Of a stretch of 64,000 nt of DNA, positions 47,518 to 55,714 are shown piece after piece. The stretch is from the NCBI GenBank assembly GCA_002298785.1, contig DBMR01000102.1, forward strand, positions 1 through 64,000, written 5' to 3'. Below the pieces are notes generated by a model. That model did not search any database. It was not told where the DNA came from and worked only from the letters and a program-made list of their open reading frames with translations. The stretch comes from Verrucomicrobia subdivision 3 bacterium UBA693 (GTDB taxonomy: Bacteria; Verrucomicrobiota; Verrucomicrobiia; Limisphaerales; UBA8199). How positions within the stretch are numbered: position 1 is the first letter of the stretch; every line of letters starts with the position of its first letter. The position numbers and the translations under genes were made by a program.

Positions 47518-48969
47518 ATGAATCCCCATCCTGATTTTCGCCAGTACCTCGCTCAGCGCCAGACCCGGCGCACTTTCCTGGGTCGCACCGCGCAGGGCAT
47601 TGGCTCGCTGGCGCTGGCAGCGCTGCTCAACCCGGCCCTGCTCTCCGCCGTCGCGGCCGAGCGCAAAGAGAAATGGCCTGGCGTGGTGGGTTCCCTGCAT
47701 TACCCGCAAAAGGTTAAGCGTATCATTTGGCTGAGCATGGCCGGCGGACCGTCCCACCTCGAGACGTTTGACTACAAGCCAAAGCTCGCCCGAATGCACG
47801 GTGAACCCATGCCATCGTCTTTCACGCAGGGGAAACAAATCGCCCAATTACAGGGGCAAAAGCTCCTTTGCTTCGGCCCGCAGCACGGCTTCAAACCCTT
47901 CGGCAAGAATGGCACGACGATCTGCGAGCTCTTTCCCCATATCGGTTCAGTGATTGATGAAATCTGCCTGATCCGCTCCATGACCACCGAGGCTATTAAT
48001 CACGATCCGGCCCACATGTTCATGAATACCGGTTCGCAAATTGCCGGACGCCCGAGCATGGGCGCCTGGGTGACTTACGGCCTGGGCTCTGAATCTGAAG
48101 ATCTGCCGGGTTTCGTCGTGCTCACTTCCCTGGGCCAGGGTGGACAGAACCAGCCCATCGCCGCACGGCAATGGGCACCGGGCTTTTTGCCCAGCCGTTT
48201 TCAGGGCGTGCATCTGCGCGGAAAGGGTGATCCCGTGCTTTATTTGGGAACGCCCGCGGGCGTGACTCATGCGCAACAAAAGGACGTGGTGCAAACCATC
48301 AACACGCTCAATGCGCAATACGATACCATCGTCGATGATCCGGAAATCGGAACGCGCATCGTGCAATACGAAATGGCGTTTAAGATGCAGACGAGCGTGC
48401 CGGAATTAATGGATATCCGGCCGGAGAGCCCGGCCACCCTGGCGCTCTATGGCTGCCAGCCCGGCGATGGTTCCTTCGCTTCGAATTGCCTGCTGGCCCG
48501 CAGGCTGGCGGAACGAGGAGTGCGCTTTGTCCAGCTCTACCACAAAGACTGGGATCACCACGGCGGTGTCAAAGAAGGTATCGCTTTCAAAGCCCGGGAG
48601 ATCGATCGCGCTTGCATGGCACTGATCGTGGACCTGAAACAGCGCGGCATGCTGGACGAGACGTTGATCGTTTGGGCGGGTGAATTCGGACGCACCCCCA
48701 TGAGCCAGGGCGGCGACGGGCGCGACCATCACAACGCCGGTTTCAGCATCTGGTTGTGCGGAGGCGGGATCAAACCGGGATTCGTCTACGGAGCCACGGA
48801 TGAACTGGGCTATTCCGCGGTCGAGAATCCCATCGATGTCCACGACCTGCACGCCACAATGCTCAGGCTGCTTGGCATCGAGCACACCAAACTTTCGGTT
48901 AAATTTCAGGGGCTGGACGTGCGCCTGACGGGAATCTCCGGGGACGCCGTCACCAGTATCCTGTCCTGA
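47518..48969 (+). CDS. Tat-exported DUF1501 protein
   Basis: This 483-aa member of the DUF1501 (sulfatase/alkaline-phosphatase-like) family has a twin-arginine signal (TRRTFLGRTAQGIGSLAL). Alkaline-phosphatase-superfamily-like elements include WLSMAGGPSHLETFDYKP, HYNDP-type HDPAHMFMNTG, VQLYHKDWDHHGGV, and GRDHHNAGFSIWLCGGG. The function is unknown. It is almost always next to a cytochrome-like DUF1549/DUF1553 protein, as here, suggesting a joint export-dependent catabolic or redox role. It is followed after 77 bp by a Tat-exported isomerase-like gene. Confidence 0.94.
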   Translation: MNPHPDFRQYLAQRQTRRTFLGRTAQGIGSLALAALLNPALLSAVAAERKEKWPGVVGSLHYPQKVKRIIWLSMAGGPSHLETFDYKPKLARMHGEPMPSSFTQGKQIAQLQGQKLLCFGPQHGFKPFGKNGTTICELFPHIGSVIDEICLIRSMTTEAINHDPAHMFMNTGSQIAGRPSMGAWVTYGLGSESEDLPGFVVLTSLGQGGQNQPIAARQWAPGFLPSRFQGVHLRGKGDPVLYLGTPAGVTHAQQKDVVQTINTLNAQYDTIVDDPEIGTRIVQYEMAFKMQTSVPELMDIRPESPATLALYGCQPGDGSFASNCLLARRLAERGVRFVQLYHKDWDHHGGVKEGIAFKAREIDRACMALIVDLKQRGMLDETLIVWAGEFGRTPMSQGGDGRDHHNAGFSIWLCGGGIKPGFVYGATDELGYSAVENPIDVHDLHATMLRLLGIEHTKLSVKFQGLDVRLTGISGDAVTSILS

Positions 48970-49046
48970 CTCCGCCACGGATTTCGGCGGGCGGAAACCA
49001 CAGGCTGGACAGACCAGCCTCCTCCCTGCTACACGTTTGCCCCATT

Positions 49047-49904
49047 ATGAACGCTACGCTCTCTCGTCGGGACTTCGTTAAGTCCTCTATTATTGCCACC
49101 GCCGCCCTCGGGCTCCGGCCTTCGCTGTGGGCGCAAGGCTCCGCCAATCCGCGCATCTCGGTGCAGCTTTACTCCGTGCGGGATGACTGCGCCAAGGACT
49201 TCGACAAAGCCCTGGCGGAAGTGGCCAAAATGGGCTTCGCGGGCGTGGAATTCGCCGGTTACCACAAGTATGGTGGCAAAGCCAAAGAACTGCGCCAGAA
49301 ACTGGACGAACTAAACCTGGCCGCGGCCGGCACGCACATCGGGACCGGAAGTTTTCGCGGGGACGAATTGAAGCGCACGATCGAGTTTCACCAGGTTATC
49401 GGCTGCAAAATGCTGATGGTGCCGGGCGACAAGGACTTCACCGATCCGGAAAAGAGCAAGGCCCTGGCGGAAACCTTCAATCAGACCGCCGCCGTTTTGA
49501 AGCCGCTGGGCATGTACTGCGGATACCATAATCACACCCACGAATTCACCAAAGTCGGCGACACCACCTACTGGCACCTGTTCGCTGAACGCACCAGCAA
49601 GGACGTAGTGCTGCAGCAGGACTGCGGTTGGTCGGCGGCCGCCGGCTACAATCCAGCCGAGTTAATCCGGCGTTATCCCGGCCGCACCAAGATCACCCAC
49701 TTTAAACCCACGGTCGTGAACAAAGAAGCCGGCAAGAAACCCATCCTCGGCCAGGATTCAGTCGATTGGAAGGCCGTATTGACCGCTTGCCGGGAAGCGG
49801 GTGGAACCGAATGGATCACCGTCGAGCAGGAGCTTTACCCGGACGGCATGTCGCCGATGGAATGCACGGCGCTCTCGCTGGCCGGCCTCAAGAAGATCTG
49901 GTAA
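49047..49904 (+). CDS. Tat-exported xylose-isomerase-like sugar phosphate isomerase/epimerase
   Basis: This 285-aa TIM barrel of the AP_endonuclease_2/xylose-isomerase-like superfamily has a Tat signal (SRRDFVKSSIIATAALG). The barrel elements are ISVQLYSVRD, GFAGVEFAG, YCGYHNHTHEF (metal His) and LQQDCGW, and the last strand is EWITVEQELY. The metal-site Glu and His pattern is that of ketohexose epimerases and 3-keto-glycoside lyases rather than of AP endonucleases. The protein presumably acts outside the cytoplasm on a released sugar. It follows the DUF1501 gene on the same strand. Confidence 0.92.
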   Translation: MNATLSRRDFVKSSIIATAALGLRPSLWAQGSANPRISVQLYSVRDDCAKDFDKALAEVAKMGFAGVEFAGYHKYGGKAKELRQKLDELNLAAAGTHIGTGSFRGDELKRTIEFHQVIGCKMLMVPGDKDFTDPEKSKALAETFNQTAAVLKPLGMYCGYHNHTHEFTKVGDTTYWHLFAERTSKDVVLQQDCGWSAAAGYNPAELIRRYPGRTKITHFKPTVVNKEAGKKPILGQDSVDWKAVLTACREAGGTEWITVEQELYPDGMSPMECTALSLAGLKKIW

Positions 49905-49914
49905 CGATCACACC

Positions 49915-49982
49915 GCGTCGAGAATTCTACTCGACGCGCGGCTGAAGAATCTCATCGTGCCGGTTACCTGCTGACCGGCACG
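49915..49982. terminator. Two adjacent hairpins between convergent genes
   Basis: gcgtcgag/ctcgacgc (49915-49937) and cgtgccggt/accggcacg (49956-49982) form two perfect stems 18 nt apart. They separate the isomerase gene and the convergent subtilase stop. No long T-run follows, so they may be bidirectional or processing hairpins. Confidence 0.6.
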
Positions 49983-49996
49983 TCTCTCACCTCCCC

Positions 49997-52072
49997 TCAC
50001 GGTCGCTCCAGACGCAGGCGGTAATATCCCGCCTTGTTAGTAATCGAGGTGTCGAGGAAGAGGACGTTCGTCCCGGTAGGTGGCTCGTTCGTCCAGATAT
50101 CCGTCCAGGGACCGGTCGGTGAAGAACTTCGTTGCAGGAATTGTCGCGACTCGGTTCCCAGCGACCAACTGACCTGCGTCCCGCCCACCCCGACCTTGAC
50201 ACCCGCCACGCGCACCTTCGAATTGGCATCCAGCGGGTTGGTGTCGGCCAAGTACTCCTGCAAGTTGTTCTGACCGTCCGTATCCGGGTCGGCGGCTGGA
50301 TTGACATTGGCCTGCGCTCCAAAATATTTCTGCTCCCACCAGTCCGGTAATCCGTTTCCATTGGCATCCACCGTGCGAAGCAGGTTTAGCCGCCCGCCGG
50401 TGATGACCTTTCCGGCCAGGCCGGGCACCGAATCCACATTTGTGAGGATGCGCTGGATGCGTTGCGCCACGGTATCTGAGGGGAAGTTCATCGCGGCAAA
50501 GGCGACGGCCCCCACGACATGCGGAGTGGCCATGGAAGTGCCGTCCAGGTACTGGTAGATCGCGTTCGAACTAACGGCGCTGAACATCGTGCCGGTCGCC
50601 GGCAGTGAGGCTTTCAGCAGCAGACCATCCGCCTGAGAAATCAGCACCGCCGGAATCCAGTTGCCCGCGGAGCCGAGCGTGCCGGTGAACGGCACGTTTG
50701 TGTTGTTATAGATAATGACGCCAGTCGCCCCGGCTGCCATCGCATTAGAAACCTTCTGGGAAAAGTACAGCGTGCCACGGCTGATGAGCGCGAGGTTGCT
50801 GCGGACGCCCGAGGGAAAATTGGTGGGATATCCCAGGCCACAATAGTAGATCGCTCCCGTCAGTCCAGTCGTGGTCCCGGCATATTCGAGGGCATCGGCG
50901 GTATACCCACTGGTCGCTACTTGCACAAAGGAGGTCATGCCGGGAGGTGTCGTCGATAGCACACTGACCCCCGGAGCCGCCAGGTCCACCGTTCCCGCCC
51001 CGTAATTGGAAAAGCTCGCCAGCGCATCCTTCTGATCGGACGCCGCTACCACCATCATATTCGGCAGACGATAGCTCGCCGGGTAGGTGGTGATGGAATC
51101 ATTGTTGGCCGAGTCATTTCCGGCTGCCGCGCAAAAAACGATTCCCGCGTTGCCTGCGGCCTGGATCGACGACTGCTCGGAACTGCTGAAGCCGCCCCCT
51201 CCGTAAGACGCGTTTATCGCCACGACATTCACCCCTTTGCCTTTCATCATGGCGGCGTATTGCACCGCCTCGATAATGGCCGAACTCACCATCGTCACCC
51301 CATCGCTGGAAACACGCAGCGCCATGATCTTCGCCCGGTAATTGACCCCGATCACCCCCAGTTTATTATTGCCGATCGCCGCAATCGTACCGGCAACATG
51401 GGTGCCGTGCTCGGATACCGCCATCGGGTCCGATTTGTGATCGGCGAAATTGTAACCGAAATAGTCGTCCACATACCCGTTGTGATCGTCATCCACCCCG
51501 TTGTTCGCAATTTCTCCGGGATTAATCCACATGTTCCCCGCCAGGTCCGGATGCGTGTAATCCACCCCGCTATCCACCACGGCCACCACGATGGAATTGG
51601 TGGACGGACGCGCCAGTTTCCAGGCGCCGATAAATTTGATGTCCGCCCCGCTGGTGCCGGCCACGCCCTGGACGGTTTGCCCGGTATTTTGCAGCCCCCA
51701 CAATTGCCCGAACATCGTGTCGTTGGGCGGTGCGCCACCCAGGGGATAGCGAAGGTAATTCGGATCGACCGTCTCGACCTGGGGATCCTGCCGCAGTTCA
51801 TCCAACAACGCCGCTGTCGTCCGATCCTGCGCGCGCACCAGGGCGGTATGCTGCCCCCGAACCTCGGACAAATACTCGTAATGCGTGGCGAGAGTCAGAG
51901 AATGTCCCGATACAAATCCCGTAAGCGCGGCCCGATCAACCGCCGGCCTAAAGGTTACGATCACCTCTCCTTCTACGTAGTTCGCCGCTGCACTTGACGC
52001 TCCCGATGCGCGATCACTTTCAAGCAGCACGGCGGCGCACAGGAACGTCAGAAAAATCCTGAAAAAGCTCAT
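49997..52072 (-). CDS. Subtilisin-like serine protease (S8) with PA insert and calcium-type C-terminal module
   Basis: This 691-aa secreted protease has a signal peptide (1-24) and an inhibitor-I9-like propeptide (about 30-105). The S8 catalytic domain carries D167 (VVDSGVD), H222 (EHGTHVAGT) and S513 (DGTSMATPH). A protease-associated (PA) domain is inserted at about 375-505. The calcium-type module GNGLPDWWEQKYFG...DTDGQNNLQEYLADTNP is at about 571-613, and the C-terminal sandwich ends in GYYRLRLERP. The domain set matches surface-exposed or secreted subtilases. The C-terminal module is shared with two other secreted proteins in this window. Confidence 0.96.
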   Translation of the reverse strand: MSFFRIFLTFLCAAVLLESDRASGASSAAANYVEGEVIVTFRPAVDRAALTGFVSGHSLTLATHYEYLSEVRGQHTALVRAQDRTTAALLDELRQDPQVETVDPNYLRYPLGGAPPNDTMFGQLWGLQNTGQTVQGVAGTSGADIKFIGAWKLARPSTNSIVVAVVDSGVDYTHPDLAGNMWINPGEIANNGVDDDHNGYVDDYFGYNFADHKSDPMAVSEHGTHVAGTIAAIGNNKLGVIGVNYRAKIMALRVSSDGVTMVSSAIIEAVQYAAMMKGKGVNVVAINASYGGGGFSSSEQSSIQAAGNAGIVFCAAAGNDSANNDSITTYPASYRLPNMMVVAASDQKDALASFSNYGAGTVDLAAPGVSVLSTTPPGMTSFVQVATSGYTADALEYAGTTTGLTGAIYYCGLGYPTNFPSGVRSNLALISRGTLYFSQKVSNAMAAGATGVIIYNNTNVPFTGTLGSAGNWIPAVLISQADGLLLKASLPATGTMFSAVSSNAIYQYLDGTSMATPHVVGAVAFAAMNFPSDTVAQRIQRILTNVDSVPGLAGKVITGGRLNLLRTVDANGNGLPDWWEQKYFGAQANVNPAADPDTDGQNNLQEYLADTNPLDANSKVRVAGVKVGVGGTQVSWSLGTESRQFLQRSSSPTGPWTDIWTNEPPTGTNVLFLDTSITNKAGYYRLRLERP

Positions 52073-52355
52073 ACCCTATAGTAAACTCGAAGCCACCGCG
52101 CCCGTCAATTCAACCGCGCCCGGTCTCCGCCGGGCATTACTCGCCGGGAATTGTCGAATCTCGCCACCTCAACTTGACACTCTCAAGGCCGTGTGGAAGC
52201 GTTCGCACAACATGAGCGCGAGCGAGAACCAGTTCCGCCTCAACCACGCCGTGGCTATAAGGGTGCCACGCGTCAGAGGGAAATATCTTGCCCGTTAACT
52301 CCCAACTTCCGCTCTTTCAATTCGGGTAGCCGTTTACCCTCCTATCCCCCCATTC

Positions 52356-54719
52356 ATGAGACAAATCAGATTCGCGGTGCACTTTCTGGGATTAATGGCA
52401 GCGGTCACCCTGCGAAACGCCAGCGGACAAGTCCCTGCGAATGGGGACCTTGTGCCCGTTGTGAAATCAAAGCTCGGCCACTCCGCACATGGTGAAGCTT
52501 TCGATTCCGGCCCAAGGCAGAAGCCTTGGGTGATGCCAGGTATCGGCAGCGCTCCGTTCCCGATCACCACGAAAAATCCAGAGGTGCAACAGTGGTTCGA
52601 CCAGGGCAACGCGTTGTTGCACTCCTTCGATTATTTCGACGCCGAGCGCGCTTTTCGCTGGTGCTTAAAGCTTGAACCGACAAACGCCATGGCCTACTGG
52701 GGACTCGCGCTCGCCACCGAGGCTCGCGACGCCAGCGGGAAGACACGCGCGGCCGACTTCCTGCGAGAAGCCGTGAAGCGCAAGGCATCGGTGCCGGAGC
52801 GGGAGCGACTATACATCGAAGCGTGGGAACCGCTGCTGCTGCCGGATCTCGTGCGACCTGTCGCCGCCGAAACCGGCAACGACCGTTACACCCGGCGCGA
52901 CGAGAACCACATCAAGCGGCTGGAGACGCTGTGTGTGAAGTATCCTGAAGACATGGAGGCACGGGCTTACCTGGCACGCGCAACCATGGGCGACCAGCGC
53001 TACGGCGCTGAGCTGGTCATCCGGGAAATCCTCGCGCGGCAGCCAATTCACCCGGGCGCTCATCATTACCGCATTCACAACTGGGACTACCATGAGCCCG
53101 AGCAAGCGCTGCCGAGCTGCAGCGCTTACACCGCAGCGGTACCGGCCATCGGCCATGCCCAACACATGCCTGGGCATATCTATAGCATCGTCGGCATGTG
53201 GGACGAGGCGGCCATCTCCATGGATTCCGCGACCCGGGTCGAGAAACGCTACATGCAGGAGACCATGACCTTCACTTTCGACAACTGGAACTACGGTCAT
53301 AACCGCGCTTATCTCTCCTATATTCAGGAGCAGCTTGGCATGCCCGGCGCCGCGCTGGCCGGCGCTAAACAGTTGATTGATGCGCCACTTGACCCGCAGC
53401 GGAATTCCGACGCCACTTATAGCACGCACTCCCAAGGCATCCGGGCTGTCGCCCGCGTGCTTTTGAAATACGAACGATGGGATCAACTCCTGCAGCCAGA
53501 CACAATTCCCTGGCGGGAAATCACGGAGGACCGCGTGAACAAGGCCTATTTTGAGGCGCGCGCACGCCTCGGCAAAGGTGACGTCACCCAGGCGCAAAAG
53601 TGCATGGAGACACACGCCAAGCTGCAAAAGGAGGCGGAAGGGGATGCCGGGATGAAACGCGTATACGAGATCCAGGCCCTCGAGCTCAGGGCCCGACTCG
53701 CACTCGCCCGGGGTGACACCCTGATCGGCCTCGGGCTGTTGGCTGAGGCGGCGGAGAAGGAATTTGTTTTGCAGAGCGAGTACGCGGACCCGCCGGTATT
53801 TCCGGAGGTGCTTTATAACGCGCTGGGAGAAGCGTATCTCCAGGCCAAAAGCCCACTGCTCGCCGCGCAAGCGTACGACAAGGCGCTCAAGCTGACGAAG
53901 AACGATCTGTTTGCGCTGTCCGGCCTGGTGCGCACCTACGCGGCGATGGGTGACCGCACAAAAGCTTCAGAGGCGATGGGACGGCTGCTGTTCGTGACGC
54001 GAAACGCAGAGGCCGGCATCCGGCCCTTGGAATCCGCCCGCGCCACCGGTATCACCGCGGAGCCCCAGGAGACGGCGCCGGTAGCGCAACGGACTTATGC
54101 GAAAGTGGCGCTCGCGGACTATGGCCCTGACAAATGGGAGCCGTATCCAGCGCCCGCGCTCGCAGTGACCGATGGTGCTGGTAATCCCGTGACGCTCGAG
54201 GCCTACCGCGGCCAAAATGTTATCCTGGTGTTCTATCTGGGGACAGAATGCCCGCACTGCATGGAACAGTTACAGACACTGGCGGGGGAGAAGAAGCAGT
54301 GGGATAAGCTCGACGCGGTCGTGCTCGCGGTAAGCAGCACGAAGGTTGATCCCGACAATTCCGCCGTAAAGGGCCTCGATGGCAACGCGATAAAACTTCT
54401 GCACGACGACAACCACGCCAATGCACGCCGCTTTTGTTCCTACGACGATTTCGAAGAGATCGAGCTGCACTCGACGACCCTGATCGACAAGCAGGGCCGC
54501 GCCTACTGGGCAAGGTTCGGTGGCGATCCCTTCACCGACATGGCCTTTCTCCAAAAGCAGTTGAAACGTATGAACGGAAGAGTTGCGGCGGCGACGACGC
54601 TAGCCGATGCTTCTGGGGCAGGATCGGGGAAGCCGATCGCCTCGGATCTGACTTCCGAGCCGGCACCGATTGGCAAATCGCTCTCGATAACCAATGGGCC
54701 AACGGTCCATACAAAGTGA
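52356..54719 (+). CDS. TPR-repeat protein fused to a C-terminal peroxiredoxin-like domain
   Basis: This 787-aa protein has a signal peptide (1-25). A TPR-rich body (about 65-560) follows, with classic unit starts such as WFDQGNALLHSFDYFDAERAFRWCL and AMAYWGLALA. The C-terminal AhpC/TSA-type thioredoxin fold (about 590-745) has the C632-P-H-C635 redox pair in YLGTECPHC. A thioredoxin-like resolving pair of this kind suggests thiol-disulfide rather than peroxidase-only chemistry. The ORF overlaps the next gene by one nucleotide (TGATG), which means the Tat-exported isomerase is probably made in step. I do not know this fusion by name. Confidence 0.82.
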   Translation: MRQIRFAVHFLGLMAAVTLRNASGQVPANGDLVPVVKSKLGHSAHGEAFDSGPRQKPWVMPGIGSAPFPITTKNPEVQQWFDQGNALLHSFDYFDAERAFRWCLKLEPTNAMAYWGLALATEARDASGKTRAADFLREAVKRKASVPERERLYIEAWEPLLLPDLVRPVAAETGNDRYTRRDENHIKRLETLCVKYPEDMEARAYLARATMGDQRYGAELVIREILARQPIHPGAHHYRIHNWDYHEPEQALPSCSAYTAAVPAIGHAQHMPGHIYSIVGMWDEAAISMDSATRVEKRYMQETMTFTFDNWNYGHNRAYLSYIQEQLGMPGAALAGAKQLIDAPLDPQRNSDATYSTHSQGIRAVARVLLKYERWDQLLQPDTIPWREITEDRVNKAYFEARARLGKGDVTQAQKCMETHAKLQKEAEGDAGMKRVYEIQALELRARLALARGDTLIGLGLLAEAAEKEFVLQSEYADPPVFPEVLYNALGEAYLQAKSPLLAAQAYDKALKLTKNDLFALSGLVRTYAAMGDRTKASEAMGRLLFVTRNAEAGIRPLESARATGITAEPQETAPVAQRTYAKVALADYGPDKWEPYPAPALAVTDGAGNPVTLEAYRGQNVILVFYLGTECPHCMEQLQTLAGEKKQWDKLDAVVLAVSSTKVDPDNSAVKGLDGNAIKLLHDDNHANARRFCSYDDFEEIELHSTTLIDKQGRAYWARFGGDPFTDMAFLQKQLKRMNGRVAAATTLADASGAGSGKPIASDLTSEPAPIGKSLSITNGPTVHTK

Positions 54720-55642
54720 TGATGAACCAGAAACTATCCCGTCGGGCTTTCGTTGATTTGACCGCAAAAGCCAGCGCCGCTGCGGCTTTGGGGTCCGTGC
54801 TCAGCCTTAACAACGCCGCTGGAGTCAATCCCCCGGCGATGAAGTCCTGGCAAATTGGATGTTATACCCGCGTTTTTGATCAATTTGATTACAGTTTGGC
54901 CCTGGATGCCATCGCCGAAGCCGGGTTCAAATACGTCGGCCTGATGACCACCAACACCAAACAATGGGTGATGGTCAATCCCGCCACGAAACCCGAAGAA
55001 GTTCAGGCCATGAATTCCGCAGCGGAAAAACGGGGGCTCAAGATTCTATCCATTTACGGCGATTTTTCCGCGGCGGATACCAGCGAGGTGGCGGTGACCA
55101 AACTGCGCCAGTTGATCGATCATTGCGCCGCCTGCAGATGTCCCAACTTGATGCTCGGCGGCACCAACGACGAGAAACTCTACCAGGCCTATTACTCGAC
55201 GGTTGCGAAGTGCTGCCCTTATGCCGCGGACAAAGGTGTCGGACTAAGCATCAAACCGCACGGCGGCCAAAACGCCACCGGTCCGCAATGCCGCAAAGCC
55301 ATCGAATTGGTGGGGCAAAAGAACTTTGGGCTGTGGTATGACCCTGGCAACATCTTTTACTATTCGGATGGCAAACTCGACCCCGTCCAGGATGCCGCGA
55401 CGGTGGATGGTCTGGTGGTGGGAATGAGCGTGAAGGACTTCCGCCCTCCGAAAGAGGTGTTGGTGAACCCTGGGAGTGGCAAGGTGGACTTTCCGGCCGT
55501 GATGTCTCGCCTGCGCCAGGGTGGTTTCAACGGCGGCCCAATCATACTCGAATGCCTCGAACGCGGCCCACTGGAAGACGTGAAGGCCGCGGCGAAAAAA
55601 GCCCGCTTGTTCATCGAGCAATTCACCGCCCGGAAGGTCTGA
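54719..55642 (+). CDS. Tat-exported sugar phosphate isomerase/epimerase (coupled to the TPR-peroxiredoxin gene)
   Basis: This 307-aa TIM-barrel protein of the xylose-isomerase-like superfamily has a Tat signal (LSRRAFVDLTAKASAAAALG). Barrel elements are WQIGCYTRVFDQFDYSLAL and GFKYVGLMTTN, then an ILSIYGDFSA strand, LSIKPHGG, LWYDPGN and a final GGPIILECLE. The upstream frame runs back to 54434, but this ATG overlaps the previous stop (TGATG) and starts the Tat signal. It resembles the isomerase at 49047-49904 in fold but is clearly diverged. The substrate is unknown. Confidence 0.9.
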   Translation: MMNQKLSRRAFVDLTAKASAAAALGSVLSLNNAAGVNPPAMKSWQIGCYTRVFDQFDYSLALDAIAEAGFKYVGLMTTNTKQWVMVNPATKPEEVQAMNSAAEKRGLKILSIYGDFSAADTSEVAVTKLRQLIDHCAACRCPNLMLGGTNDEKLYQAYYSTVAKCCPYAADKGVGLSIKPHGGQNATGPQCRKAIELVGQKNFGLWYDPGNIFYYSDGKLDPVQDAATVDGLVVGMSVKDFRPPKEVLVNPGSGKVDFPAVMSRLRQGGFNGGPIILECLERGPLEDVKAAAKKARLFIEQFTARKV

Positions 55643-55714
55643 GAAAACCACTGCGGGCGCTGCTGTTTCGCCATCCCGGCGTTAATCCGGCTGGCGCGAG
55701 AGGACCTGTGCCGG

